This document shows, piece by piece, positions 47,530-56,671 of a DNA stretch of 64,000 nucleotides (the stretch's first letter is position 1; each line of letters starts with the position of its first letter). Source of the stretch: Salinimonas iocasae (GTDB lineage Bacteria; Pseudomonadota; Gammaproteobacteria; Enterobacterales; Alteromonadaceae). The position numbers were made by a program, and so were the translations under genes. Location: assembly GCF_006228385.1 (NCBI RefSeq), contig NZ_CP039852.1, forward strand, positions 1,116,001 to 1,180,000, written 5' to 3'. Under the pieces are notes generated by a model, which ran no database searches, was not told the DNA's origin, and was given only the letters and a program-made list of their open reading frames with translations.

Positions 47530-47612
47530 TCGCTAAATCTGCGTGTTGAAGTAAACTTTCCCCCTGGTCGGGCGGTATGAATAGGTAAACCAGCTAAGGG
47601 GTACTGATATTC

Positions 47613-47870
47613 ATGAAGAATGAGTTGGACAATACTTTCATACTTCGGGTGTTTGATAAAATTCGTCAGTTCGGCACCAAACAGGATGACCGCTATCAGC
47701 TTAACGGCATCACAGCGTTTACAGATATGGACGGCTACACGTTATTTGTAGAGGATCCAAAGGTGAAACTGCAATATGGCTTCCATAACCAGTATCACTA
47801 TGATTATGAAGATGATGAGCACGTTAAGCAGTTTACTAAGAAACTCAAAGAGATAGACGAAGAGTATTAA
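47613..47870 (+). CDS. DUF3081-like small protein
   Basis: This 85-residue soluble, acidic protein contains LRVFDKIRQFG, GITAFTDMDGYTLFVEDPKV and HNQYHYDYED. The pattern resembles the DUF3081 family of gammaproteobacteria, whose function is unknown. No signal peptide or membrane segment is present. A clear terminator follows. Confidence 0.7.
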   Translation: MKNELDNTFILRVFDKIRQFGTKQDDRYQLNGITAFTDMDGYTLFVEDPKVKLQYGFHNQYHYDYEDDEHVKQFTKKLKEIDEEY

Positions 47871-47898
47871 CTTCTCACGTTTAACCAGTGAATTTGTT

Positions 47899-47924
47899 AA
47901 GCCCGCCCTTTGGCGGGCTTTTTT
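47899..47924 (+). terminator. Rho-independent terminator after the DUF3081-like gene
   Basis: A 9-bp stem, AAGCCCGCC (47899-47907) with GGCGGGCTT (47912-47920), has a 4-base loop and is followed by T residues to 47924. Confidence 0.92.
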
Positions 47925-48018
47925 GTATGTACAGAGACTGACTGCCATTTACGCACAACATTGGTATCCGCGCCAAGTATAGGTACAATAACCGAAAAAT
48001 TTTTTAGGTAGTTCGTTT

Positions 48019-48945
48019 TTGTCAGCAATTACACCTCCTTCTTTTAAACTGGCATTTTTAGGGCCGAGATACTGGCTCGTCTGGTTAGGCGTACTTATTC
48101 TGTATGTGCTCACCTGGTTGCCGTTTTCCTGGATCCGCGCTATCGGCAGCGGTACCGGCAAACTGATTGGCCGAATCGTTCCCAAGCGAGTGAACATAGC
48201 CCGCCGTAATATTAGTCTTACCTGGCCGCATCTCAGCGCGGACGAAGTAGAGCGACTCACGAATGAGAACCTGAGCAGAGCAGGGATGGCCTTGTTTGAA
48301 ACGGCGATGGGGTGGTGGTGGCCAGGGTGGCGTATCAAACGTCACTTTACTATCGAAGGATACGAATATGTCGAAGCCGCGCTGGCTCAGAACAAAGGCG
48401 TGTTTGGTCTGGCGCTGCATAACATGAACCTCGAGTTCGCCTGCCGGGGCCTGGGTTACACCCATCCGGCAATTGCGTTTTACCGTAAGCACAACAACCC
48501 ACTTATTGATTATCTGCAGTATCACGGGCGCGCCCGTTCAAACAAATACATGATTCACAAGCGAAACGCCCGCGCGCTGATAGCCGCGCTGGATAGTCAG
48601 GAATTGTGTCTGTATCTGCCCGATCAGGATTACGGGCGCTCTCAGAGTATATTCGTACCTTTTGGTGGTGTGGCAAAAACCGCTACGTCTACTGCCACGC
48701 TGATGTTTGCCCGGCGTGCTGACTGTGTCCCTATGATTTTCACCTCGCAGTACACTGCAAATGGTTATAAAGTAAAGATATATCCGCCTATGCCTGAACT
48801 GGCGTCGCTGGATGATGAGCACGCACTGACCATGCTGAATGAAAAGGTGGCAGAAATTGTTGCTGAACAACCGGAAAGTTATTTGTGGATGCACAAACGT
48901 TTCAAAACAAGACCAGACAAGGATGATCCGTCGTTATACGATTAG
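48019..48945 (+). CDS. lpxL: Lipid A biosynthesis lauroyl acyltransferase, LpxL/HtrB family
   Basis: This 308-residue inner-membrane enzyme transfers an acyl chain from acyl-ACP to Kdo2-lipid IVA, a late step of lipid A synthesis. One N-terminal membrane helix (about 17-36) precedes the acyltransferase domain with the HX4E catalytic pair His134 and Glu139 (LHNMNLE), the equivalent of the E. coli pair. Conserved LPDQDYG and WMHKRFKTRP are present. Translation starts at TTG 48019 with AGGTAG upstream. The gene lies in a stretch of envelope genes (barrel proteins, hldE). Confidence 0.93.
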   Translation: MSAITPPSFKLAFLGPRYWLVWLGVLILYVLTWLPFSWIRAIGSGTGKLIGRIVPKRVNIARRNISLTWPHLSADEVERLTNENLSRAGMALFETAMGWWWPGWRIKRHFTIEGYEYVEAALAQNKGVFGLALHNMNLEFACRGLGYTHPAIAFYRKHNNPLIDYLQYHGRARSNKYMIHKRNARALIAALDSQELCLYLPDQDYGRSQSIFVPFGGVAKTATSTATLMFARRADCVPMIFTSQYTANGYKVKIYPPMPELASLDDEHALTMLNEKVAEIVAEQPESYLWMHKRFKTRPDKDDPSLYD

Positions 48946-48988
48946 CTAATTGTGTAGCGTAGTTACGCTTTACTAAAATGCGACGGAC

Positions 48989-49606
48989 ATGAGCACAGGA
49001 AGATGGCTGAAAATGACGAAAAAAAATTATTCAGGTAAACGGTTCTGGATAAGCCAAATTGTTATTGCGCTGGTTCTTATCCTGATCGCCGCAGCAGTCA
49101 TTTACTGGCAACAATCTGCCGGTGATGGTGAAGAGAAGCGTAGCGTATCCAAGGGTTTAAGCGACTTCTATAGTCAGTTCAGAATGGGGCCTGACCAGTC
49201 TGAAGAGCTGACCGAGGAGGACTTCGTGATCGATATCAATCGTGATGACGGAGCTTTAGAAACCCGGCTACAGACAATGTCCAGTGAATTACGTCCGGTG
49301 AAAAAAAGCTGGGTCGGTGAGCATAAGCACCGCTCATTCAAAGCGGGCAGAACATTACGCGAGGCTATCTCAGCATATGCAGAGAAAGAAGGTATGCAGG
49401 TTATCTGGGACCTCGAACAAGACTTTGTCATCAAACACCATTTCCAGATGGACGACACGCTTGTTGGCTCTCTGGACAAAATTGCAGCAGCAATAGACAG
49501 CAATTTCAGTGGAGATGTAGAAACCTTTGTCTGTCCGGGGCAGCGAACCCTGGTAGTAACGGCAAAACCCTCGGAGTACCTGGATGATAACTGCAGAAAG
49601 CGCTGA
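48989..49606 (+). CDS. TcpQ-domain (PilL-type) membrane-anchored protein
   Basis: This 205-residue protein has an N-terminal membrane anchor (about 22-45) and a periplasmic part ending in a TcpQ-like domain: WVGEHKHRSFKAGRTLREAISAYAEKEGM and the two-Cys tail (FVCPGQRT, DDNC). TcpQ domains occur in type IV pilus/secretin accessory proteins. No pilus gene adjoins it here. A second in-frame ATG at 49013 is equally acceptable as start. The stop codon lies inside a terminator-like stem shared with glnE. Confidence 0.72.
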   Translation: MSTGRWLKMTKKNYSGKRFWISQIVIALVLILIAAAVIYWQQSAGDGEEKRSVSKGLSDFYSQFRMGPDQSEELTEEDFVIDINRDDGALETRLQTMSSELRPVKKSWVGEHKHRSFKAGRTLREAISAYAEKEGMQVIWDLEQDFVIKHHFQMDDTLVGSLDKIAAAIDSNFSGDVETFVCPGQRTLVVTAKPSEYLDDNCRKR

Positions 49607-49620
49607 TTCCGCAGCGCTTT
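49597..49620. terminator. Hairpin between convergent TcpQ-domain gene and glnE
   Basis: A 9-bp stem, AAAGCGCTG (49597-49605) with CAGCGCTTT (49612-49620), has a six-base loop. The stop codon of the TcpQ-domain gene is within it. Only short T-runs follow, so termination would be moderate. Confidence 0.5.
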
Positions 49621-49632
49621 ACTGCACTGTGC

Positions 49633-52497
49633 TTACTCTGCGCCCAGAACCTGCTGCCAGATGCGTTTGACGTTGTTCAGTAGTGCATCTAACTGATCAG
49701 AACGTTGTGCAAATTTATCATCGGCCAGTGTTAGCTGGTGATACTGATCACGCAGTGTCTGATAGGCATCGACCAGGTTGTCGCAGGTTTTATTGTCGAT
49801 GATACCCAGCGTCATAGCCTTATTCAGAATCCGCGTATTGTCGGTATATCGGGTCAGCGATTCATTTTCATGCGAGCAGGCTAACACCCAGAACTGAGTT
49901 AAAAACTCTATATCTGCAATTCCACCTTCGCATTGTTTTAAATCAATTTCAGAAGGCGTACCGGCATTCAGGTGGTCACGCATTTTTTGGCGCATGGAAA
50001 CCACATCGTCACGAAGAGAGTCGGTGTCCCGGGTCTTAGTTAAGATGGCATGCCGCACCTTATCAAACGATGCCAGTAAACTACTATCGCCGGCTACGCC
50101 TCGCGCCCTGACCAATGCCTGGTGTTCCCATGTCCAGGCTTGTTGCTGTTGATAACTTTCAAAACCGTCAATGTGGCAACACAAAAGACCTGCTGAGCCG
50201 GAAGGGCGAAGCCGCAGATCGGTTTCATAAAGCTGACCGAATATTGTGTTTGTATTGAGCAAGTGCATAATGCGCTGAGCAAGTTTTATATAAAATTGCT
50301 GCGCACCTACTGACTTCTTTCCGTTGGTTGACGCATCCGTTGGTGCATTATGGATAAATACCAAATCCAGATCAGAGCCATAACCCAGTTCATAGCCACC
50401 CAGCTTGCCATAGCCAATGACCGCGAACCCCCGGTGATTTTCTTCTAAATGCTCGGGCGTGCCATAACGGCTAGCAACCTGCTCCCAGGCCTGATAAATA
50501 ACCGCTTCCATTAAAACTTCTGCCAGTACGGTAAGTTTATCGCTGACTCTGACCACCGGCAGCGAGCCGCTGATATCTGAAGCGGCGATACGAAGTTGCT
50601 GGCAAAGTTTGAACTGGCGACACGCGTCCATTGAAAGTTCAACATCATCCGGATCGACTCTGAGCAACTGTTGTCGCAATTCATCTTCATACTCACTGCG
50701 ACTTTCCTCCAGACCGGTGTTTTGCTGCTCCAGATAAAGCGGCGTTAGTAGCTCATCCAACAGCAGCGGAAAGCGTTGGATCTGCTTGGCTATCCATTCG
50801 CTGCGCTCACAGAGTTTGACCAACTGATTCAGGACATCCAGGTTTTCCAGCAACAAAGTCAGATAAGTGGTTCTGCCAGTAATTGCACGAATGACATTCA
50901 ACACGCGGGGCATTACACGGTAAATTCGATTTGGCGAGGTCTCGATAAGCGTATGTAATAACTCCGGCATGAGCTCATCCAGAGTACGCAAACCCCGTTC
51001 ACCGATGCGAAATTGCCGCAGATTGGCGCGAAACTCCATCAGCTGCTCATAAACTGCGTCGGCGTTGTCCTCATCCATATATGGCGTGAGCAATGCGCAA
51101 AGTTCCCGCCTGTCCATATCTACCTGCCAGACATCGTTACACACGTGAAACAGCGAATCTTCATGAGAGTGAGTCTCGTGGTGCTCTTCGACCAACGCAT
51201 TGAACTGCTCATGCACCTCCTGCATTCTTTGTGTCAGCTCATCGTAAAAGGTGTCGTAGTCGATAAAACCCATGACTTTGCACACCACGGCTTTAGGCCA
51301 CTCATCATCGGGTAAGGTTTGGGTTTGCTGGTCATCAAACTGCTGTAACGTATGTTCGACTTTACGTAAGAAGCAATAGTGGCCGTATAGCTGGTGAATG
51401 GTATCCGGCTCTACAATATCCAGTTCGGACAGGGTATGCAGAGTGCGCTTCAGACTGCGCCGCTGCAAGGCGGGTTCACGCCCCCCGTGAATAAGCTGAA
51501 AGCTTTGGGCAAAAAATTCAATTTCGCGAATACCGCCAGCGCCCAGTTTAATATTATCTTTCAGCCCGCGCCGTCTTATTTCACGGTTTATCAGCCCTTT
51601 CATATGCCGAAGTGCATCAATCGTTGTGAAATCCAGATAGCGTCTGAAAGTAAACGGGCGCAATATATTGAGTAATTCATCTACATAAGGCGAGTCGGGC
51701 GTAATAGACCGCGCTTTTATCATCGCAAAGCGTTCCCAGTTTCTTCCCTGTTCCTGATAGTAATCTTCCAGCGCCGCAAAATGTGTCACCAGCGGGCCGC
51801 TGTCTCCGAAAGGGCGAAGCCGCATGTCAACCCGGAATACCTGACCCTGCGCCGTTACCGTATTCAGCGCACTGATGAGCTTCTGCGCCAGTCGGTTAAA
51901 AAACTGCTGGTTTTCGACCTGTTTACGGCCGCCCTCGGTCTCACCTTTATACGGGTAGCAAAATATCAGGTCGATATCGGATGAGAAATTAAGCTCTCTG
52001 CCGCCTAATTTACCCATACCCAGAATAATCATGGGTTGTGGACCGTGCGGGCCCGCGGGTTTACCATAACGCTCACTGAGATGATTATACAGCCAGTCGT
52101 TGGCAGCCAGAATCAAACTATCCGCCAAAGCTGAAACCCGTGTGACGGAAGATTCAATGTCCTGATTGTTGAGCAAGTCGCACTGCGCGATAGCTGCCAT
52201 CTGAGTATTGCGAAATTCTCGCAACACCCGCATCAACTGGTCCTCAGACTTAACCTGTTCAAGTTCAGCATTTAACGCCTCGCGATAACCCTCATCAGAT
52301 AAGGTGGCATCTTCTAACTGCTGAATGTTCTGGTGTTCAAAAATGCGCCCCAGAAACCGGCTCAGGCCCGGCAGGCTGAAATTTTCATCGTCGTCAGAAG
52401 GTATGGCTTCCTGCAAATGAGAGGCGTCATCATGACGTTGCCAGAAAGTCTGTGCTTTTTCCCTGATAATCCTGTTCATCTGCTCTTGCGTAGGCAT
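49633..52497 (-). CDS. glnE: Bifunctional glutamine synthetase adenylyltransferase/adenylyl-removing enzyme
   Basis: This 954-residue enzyme adenylylates and deadenylylates glutamine synthetase in response to nitrogen signals via PII. It has two nucleotidyltransferase-like halves, each with GKLGG..(S/G)SD(I/L)DL: GKLGGRELNFSSDIDL in the N-terminal half and GKLGGYELGYGSDLDL in the C-terminal half. The length matches E. coli GlnE (946). I chose ATG at 52495-52497 because GAGG lies nine bases before it; a GTG/ATG extension reaches 52518. Confidence 0.95.
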   Translation of the reverse strand: MPTQEQMNRIIREKAQTFWQRHDDASHLQEAIPSDDDENFSLPGLSRFLGRIFEHQNIQQLEDATLSDEGYREALNAELEQVKSEDQLMRVLREFRNTQMAAIAQCDLLNNQDIESSVTRVSALADSLILAANDWLYNHLSERYGKPAGPHGPQPMIILGMGKLGGRELNFSSDIDLIFCYPYKGETEGGRKQVENQQFFNRLAQKLISALNTVTAQGQVFRVDMRLRPFGDSGPLVTHFAALEDYYQEQGRNWERFAMIKARSITPDSPYVDELLNILRPFTFRRYLDFTTIDALRHMKGLINREIRRRGLKDNIKLGAGGIREIEFFAQSFQLIHGGREPALQRRSLKRTLHTLSELDIVEPDTIHQLYGHYCFLRKVEHTLQQFDDQQTQTLPDDEWPKAVVCKVMGFIDYDTFYDELTQRMQEVHEQFNALVEEHHETHSHEDSLFHVCNDVWQVDMDRRELCALLTPYMDEDNADAVYEQLMEFRANLRQFRIGERGLRTLDELMPELLHTLIETSPNRIYRVMPRVLNVIRAITGRTTYLTLLLENLDVLNQLVKLCERSEWIAKQIQRFPLLLDELLTPLYLEQQNTGLEESRSEYEDELRQQLLRVDPDDVELSMDACRQFKLCQQLRIAASDISGSLPVVRVSDKLTVLAEVLMEAVIYQAWEQVASRYGTPEHLEENHRGFAVIGYGKLGGYELGYGSDLDLVFIHNAPTDASTNGKKSVGAQQFYIKLAQRIMHLLNTNTIFGQLYETDLRLRPSGSAGLLCCHIDGFESYQQQQAWTWEHQALVRARGVAGDSSLLASFDKVRHAILTKTRDTDSLRDDVVSMRQKMRDHLNAGTPSEIDLKQCEGGIADIEFLTQFWVLACSHENESLTRYTDNTRILNKAMTLGIIDNKTCDNLVDAYQTLRDQYHQLTLADDKFAQRSDQLDALLNNVKRIWQQVLGAE

Positions 52498-52630
52498 AAT
52501 ACACGGCCTCATTGTCACTGCCTGAGTTTGGGTTTCAGGCCGATTGCATGAATAATGACGCAGAGTCTGTCACATCCGGTTATCAGGCTCCAGCAACAAA
52601 TAATAATACACCGTATGTAAGGGAACTGAG

Positions 52631-53542
52631 ATGGAAACGCTGGTCAAATTAGTACCGCTGCCCCGCGACTTGTGGGTCTACCTTGTTATCGACCTGGCGC
52701 TGGCTTTGCTGTTACTGGTACTGCTTAAATGGCTGGCCGGATTATTCAGAAAAGGCTCAGTGACTGACGAACTGGCGGTTAAAGATAATTTTGCTTTCGG
52801 TATCAGTATTGCCGGTGGCATGTTGTCCTTATGTATCGTGCTGGGCTCCGTGGTGGGTCGGCATGTCGGGCAGGGGTTTGAGTCGGCTGCGACTGGCATG
52901 GTCAGTTTTGGATTAATCGGTATTGTACTGGTTAACTTCGGTCGCTTTGCTCACGACAAACTGGTGCTCAACCGGGTAGATACACGGGCGCTGATTGGTG
53001 ATCGAAGTGTGAGTATTGCCATGGTCGACGCGGCGAGCCTTATCGCCAGTGCTATTATTTTAAGAAGTATGGTGTTGTGGGTGGATGGCAGTGATATGAA
53101 CGCCATGATTGCGATTACCACCGGATTTACAGTAGTGCTGACAATCCTGTTGTTCATGACACGTATCTACGAGGTGCGCTATGCCAGAGACAATCAAAAC
53201 GATTCATTTCAGGGCGCATTGCAAAAAGGACAACTGGCACTGGCTGTCGAACATGCCGGTAACCTGCTTGGTACAGCGCTGATAGTGGCTTCAGCGCGAC
53301 ACTTGCTTAACTACCATCCTGATGGCTATGTCAGTAATGTAACCGGCTGGCTGATAGTCAGTGTTGTCTTATCACTGGCGCTCTATATTCTGGTCAATGC
53401 CAGTAAGAAGCTTATTCTGTGGGGGCTGGACTACCGGCAGGAAGTGGACAAACAGCACAATATCGGCGTAGCGTGCCTGGAGTTTTGCCTGACACTGGGC
53501 ATCGCACTCATTGTTAATGGCATACTTGAATTCTTATCTTAG
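52631..53542 (+). CDS. DUF350 domain inner-membrane protein
   Basis: This 303-residue protein has eight hydrophobic helices in two similar DUF350 units (about 15-140 and 150-300), each with a helix-short-polar-loop pattern and GISIAGGMLSL or NLLGTALIVASA. The function is unknown. Some relatives are encoded with polyamine-related ATP-grasp enzymes, none of which is present here. It converges on the GIY-YIG gene with a four-base overlap. Confidence 0.85.
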   Translation: METLVKLVPLPRDLWVYLVIDLALALLLLVLLKWLAGLFRKGSVTDELAVKDNFAFGISIAGGMLSLCIVLGSVVGRHVGQGFESAATGMVSFGLIGIVLVNFGRFAHDKLVLNRVDTRALIGDRSVSIAMVDAASLIASAIILRSMVLWVDGSDMNAMIAITTGFTVVLTILLFMTRIYEVRYARDNQNDSFQGALQKGQLALAVEHAGNLLGTALIVASARHLLNYHPDGYVSNVTGWLIVSVVLSLALYILVNASKKLILWGLDYRQEVDKQHNIGVACLEFCLTLGIALIVNGILEFLS

Positions 53543-53886
53543 CAAAACCTGGCGGTAACAATCTCGACCTGTTGCGCTGTCAATGCGCGCAGGTCTTCCT
53601 CAATCAGTGCCAGCTTTTCGCGCTTACTCAGTTGTTTTATCGCGTACTCGGTCTTCAAAGCAACAGACCGGTCGCTGACGTTCAGGATTAAGCGAAACTG
53701 CAACGGGCCCTTTCCTTTCAGTGCGCGGGCACCACCTTTAAGCTCACCGCTGTGCTGCCGAAGTCGACGGTTCGGGTCGGTGGTGATTCCGGTGTAGAAC
53801 TGTCCCAGCCGGTTCTCAATAACATAAACATACCACCGGTCAGTGCTGTCCTCATTTTCCGTTAAGACTGATATACTTGCTGCCAA
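53539..53886 (-). CDS. GIY-YIG domain nuclease-like protein (UPF0213/YhbQ type)
   Basis: This 115-residue protein is a single GIY-YIG domain: [20 protein letters not shown] matches the conserved Y..Y and YTG core, and [21 protein letters not shown] provides the Arg/His helix and loop. These small proteins may act on DNA in repair, but the biochemical role is poorly known. No ATG is available in the N-terminal region; TTG at 53884-53886 is the likely start. Only 30 bases separate it from the divergent hldE start. Confidence 0.85.
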   Translation of the reverse strand: MAASISVLTENEDSTDRWYVYVIENRLGQFYTGITTDPNRRLRQHSGELKGGARALKGKGPLQFRLILNVSDRSVALKTEYAIKQLSKREKLALIEEDLRALTAQQVEIVTARFC

Positions 53887-53916
53887 TTTTCATATCTTAT
53901 TGCTGAACGACTGAAT

Positions 53917-55347
53917 ATGATTCTACCAGATTTCAAAAATGCTAACGTACTGATTGTCGGCGACCTGATGCTCGATCGCTATTGGGGAGGAAGCACCGGT
54001 CGTATCAGCCCAGAGGCGCCGGTACCGGTAGTCAATGTTAATACCAGTGAAGACAGGCCAGGCGGCGCGGCTAATGTGGCAATCAATGCGGCTATGCTGG
54101 GGGCAAACGTGAGCCTGCTGGGGTTATGCGGACAAGACGAAAATGCCGAAATACTGAAAAACAGATTGTCTGCGTTTGATGTCGATTGTCACTTCACGTC
54201 GGTTGCCGACCGCGACACGATTACCAAGTTGCGGGTCATGAGTCGTAACCAGCAGTTATTGCGACTGGATTTTGAGAAATCATTTGCTGACAGCGATAAA
54301 TCGGCAATGGTCGAACGGTACATGGAACTGTTACCCAGCGCAGACATTGTTATTCTTTCAGATTACGCTAAAGGAGCGTTGTCTTCGCCGCAACCACTTA
54401 TCAGTGCCGCCAGAGACGCACAAAAAGTCGTGATTGTTGATCCAAAAGGTACGGATTTTGCGAAGTATAGAGGCGCATCACTTATCACGCCAAATATGGC
54501 AGAGTTCAGTGCTGTCGCGGGGAATGCGCAGAACGAACAGCACCTGGTCGAGCTTGCTGTGGCAATGAAGCGTGATTTAGCGCTCGAAAGTTTATTGGTC
54601 ACCCGCTCTGAAGAGGGAATGACGCTGTTTCACGGCGAATCAGACGCATTTCATTTGCCGGCGAAAGCAAAAGAAGTGTTTGATGTTACCGGCGCCGGAG
54701 ATACCGTGATATCGACGCTGGCAGTCGCTTATGCAGCAGGCGCTTCTATTCAGGATGCATGTATGCTGGCGAATGTCGCGGCAAGCATTGTTGTTGGCAA
54801 GTTAGGAACGTCAACGGTTACTGCAACGGAACTAGCGGTAGCATTGCAGGAGCAGCATAAAAATAACGATACTGGCGTAATGAGCGAAGATCAGTTGGCC
54901 ATTGCCATAGACCAGGCCAAAAAGCGTGGCGAGCATGTAGTGATGACCAACGGCTGTTTCGATATTCTGCACGCAGGCCATGTATCTTATTTGCAGGCTG
55001 CAGCGCAGCTGGGCGACAGATTGATAGTGGCTGTCAATGACGATGCGTCTGTAACACGATTAAAAGGGGAGGGGCGACCGGTCAATAATGTTCAGCGCAG
55101 AATGGCAGTATTGGCAGGGCTGGCATCCGTAGACTGGGTTGTTCCTTTCAGTGAAGACACGCCGCAGCGGGTCATCGGCCGATTGTTGCCCGATACGCTG
55201 GTTAAAGGTGGTGATTATAAAGTAGAAGACATTGCCGGTGGCCATGAGGTAATCGAAAACGGCGGCAGTGTGAAAGTATTGCACTTTGAAGAAGGTGTCT
55301 CAACGACTGCCATTATCAGGCAAATTGTTGGTAACGAGGGTAAATAG
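53917..55347 (+). CDS. hldE: Bifunctional heptose kinase/ADP-heptose synthase
   Basis: This 476-residue enzyme makes ADP-heptose for the LPS inner core. The N-terminal PfkB/ribokinase-like domain (about 1-315) carries RPGGAANVA (47-55) and [10 protein letters not shown]; the C-terminal cytidylyltransferase-like domain (about 340-476) carries [16 protein letters not shown]. Length and two-domain order equal those of E. coli HldE. It lies between the GIY-YIG gene and the XrtA-system ATPase gene. Confidence 0.97.
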   Translation: MILPDFKNANVLIVGDLMLDRYWGGSTGRISPEAPVPVVNVNTSEDRPGGAANVAINAAMLGANVSLLGLCGQDENAEILKNRLSAFDVDCHFTSVADRDTITKLRVMSRNQQLLRLDFEKSFADSDKSAMVERYMELLPSADIVILSDYAKGALSSPQPLISAARDAQKVVIVDPKGTDFAKYRGASLITPNMAEFSAVAGNAQNEQHLVELAVAMKRDLALESLLVTRSEEGMTLFHGESDAFHLPAKAKEVFDVTGAGDTVISTLAVAYAAGASIQDACMLANVAASIVVGKLGTSTVTATELAVALQEQHKNNDTGVMSEDQLAIAIDQAKKRGEHVVMTNGCFDILHAGHVSYLQAAAQLGDRLIVAVNDDASVTRLKGEGRPVNNVQRRMAVLAGLASVDWVVPFSEDTPQRVIGRLLPDTLVKGGDYKVEDIAGGHEVIENGGSVKVLHFEEGVSTTAIIRQIVGNEGK

Positions 55348-55370
55348 CCCACAGACATCAAATAAATAGT

Positions 55371-55407
55371 TACGTGTCACGTATAGTCGTCTGGCTGGTA
55401 TTAGGCT
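55371..55407 (+). promoter_or_regulatory. Palindrome plus weak sigma-54-like -24/-12 pair upstream of the XrtA-system ATPase
   Basis: TACGTG-T-CACGTA is a perfect 6-1-6 palindrome at 55371-55383. Just after it, GG at 55393-55394 and GC at 55405-55406 have the 10-base spacing of sigma-54 promoters, though the -12 context (AGGCT) is poor. The ATPase start is 45 bases further. Confidence 0.3.
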
Positions 55408-55450
55408 AAGATTCGTTCGGGCACTCAGGCAGAAGTATAGCGGTAATTCC

Positions 55451-56536
55451 ATGTATGAAAGTTATTACGGGCTGGATTCAAAACCTTTCCAGCTAACACC
55501 GGATCCAGATTTTTTCTTTGCCAGTCGCTGGCACAAACGTGCAATGTCGTACCTACAGTATGGCCTTTCACAGGCCGAGGGCTTTATCGTTATCACCGGT
55601 GATATCGGTACGGGTAAAACGACGATTGCTAACTCTCTGGTCGCCGAGATTGAAGACGATATTGTGGTTGCGCATATCGTAACGCCCAAACTAACTCCGG
55701 ACGAGCTGGTTAAAATGGTGGCTTCTAAATTTGAGTTGGATGTCGCCGGAAAAACCAAAGCGGATATTCTGAAAATTCTGGAAGTCTTTTTATACGATTT
55801 GAGTAAAACCGGTCGCCGTGCGCTGTTATTGGTCGACGAGGCACAAAACCTGCCGTTAGAGACCATCGAAGAGTTGCGTATGCTGTCCAACTTTCAGGAG
55901 TTTGGCAAACCGTTGCTTCAAAGCTTCTTATTAGGGCAGGAAGAACTACAGCCGATTTTGCGAGCGCCTAACATGGAACAATTCCGTCAGCGAATCGTTG
56001 CATCATGCCACCTGGCACCGCTTACTCTGGAAGAAACCAAAGAATATATTGAGTTTCGCCTGCACCACGCAGGGTGGAACGGTAGCGCATTGTTCAGTGA
56101 CGATGCTTATGGCCGCATTTATAAGTTTACCCGTGGTGTCCCTCGTAAAATCAACACGTTGATGGACCGGATTCTGTTGTTCGGATTCTTAGAAGAGCTT
56201 GAAACATTAGATGGTGACGCAGTTGATTCTGTGATCAACGAGGTTAGCGAGGAAATGTTTCTGCCTGAAACGCCCTCTGTAGAGGAACAGGAAGCAATTG
56301 ATGAAGAAGAGTACGAGGCATCGGTAGGTACTGGTGTTCCGCACAAGCCAAAGAAAAAGCTCATGACGCCCAATGGTAATGAAATTCAAGACGCTGAATA
56401 CTATAAGGCGATGCTTAGTGAGCTGGTTGATGCGTTAGATGACGCCATCAGTCATAAGATAAAGCTGACGCAATATATCGATAAGCTTTTGAAGAAAAAG
56501 TACAAGACCTATGTTCGCTTGAAAGAAGATGACTAA
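55451..56536 (+). CDS. XrtA/PEP-CTERM system-associated ATPase
   Basis: This 361-residue AAA ATPase matches the ExeA-like family typical of XrtA exosortase loci. The characteristic opening is MYESYYGLDSKPFQLTPDP; Walker A GDIGTGKTT is at 50-58 and Walker B LLLVDEAQNLP at about 119-129. The C-terminal 90 residues are acidic then Lys-rich, with a coiled-coil-like end, and may contact another component. In most XrtA clusters this gene sits inside the exopolysaccharide operon; here it is next to hldE and a PEP-CTERM-like gene. Confidence 0.88.
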   Translation: MYESYYGLDSKPFQLTPDPDFFFASRWHKRAMSYLQYGLSQAEGFIVITGDIGTGKTTIANSLVAEIEDDIVVAHIVTPKLTPDELVKMVASKFELDVAGKTKADILKILEVFLYDLSKTGRRALLLVDEAQNLPLETIEELRMLSNFQEFGKPLLQSFLLGQEELQPILRAPNMEQFRQRIVASCHLAPLTLEETKEYIEFRLHHAGWNGSALFSDDAYGRIYKFTRGVPRKINTLMDRILLFGFLEELETLDGDAVDSVINEVSEEMFLPETPSVEEQEAIDEEEYEASVGTGVPHKPKKKLMTPNGNEIQDAEYYKAMLSELVDALDDAISHKIKLTQYIDKLLKKKYKTYVRLKEDD

Positions 56537-56603
56537 TGTCTGAAAACTTTACACACTGTATTATTTTTTCGAGAAACTGATTGTAAAACAAGAGGTTAAA
56601 AAT

Positions 56604-56619
56604 TGGCCTGTAAATTGCT
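56604..56619 (+). promoter_or_regulatory. Sigma-54 (-24/-12) promoter candidate for the PEP-CTERM-like gene
   Basis: TGGCCTGTAAATTGCT matches TGGCACG-N4-TTGCW with GG at 56605-56606, GC at 56617-56618 and exact 10-base spacing. It lies 53 bases before the start codon. XrtA-linked PEP-CTERM genes in other proteobacteria are known to be controlled by the PrsK/PrsR two-component system and RpoN, which fits. Confidence 0.68.
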
Positions 56620-56671
56620 CAGCGATTAACCAGGAAGAAGTGGTAGTAACTATGGTAGTGAGAGGTCACTG

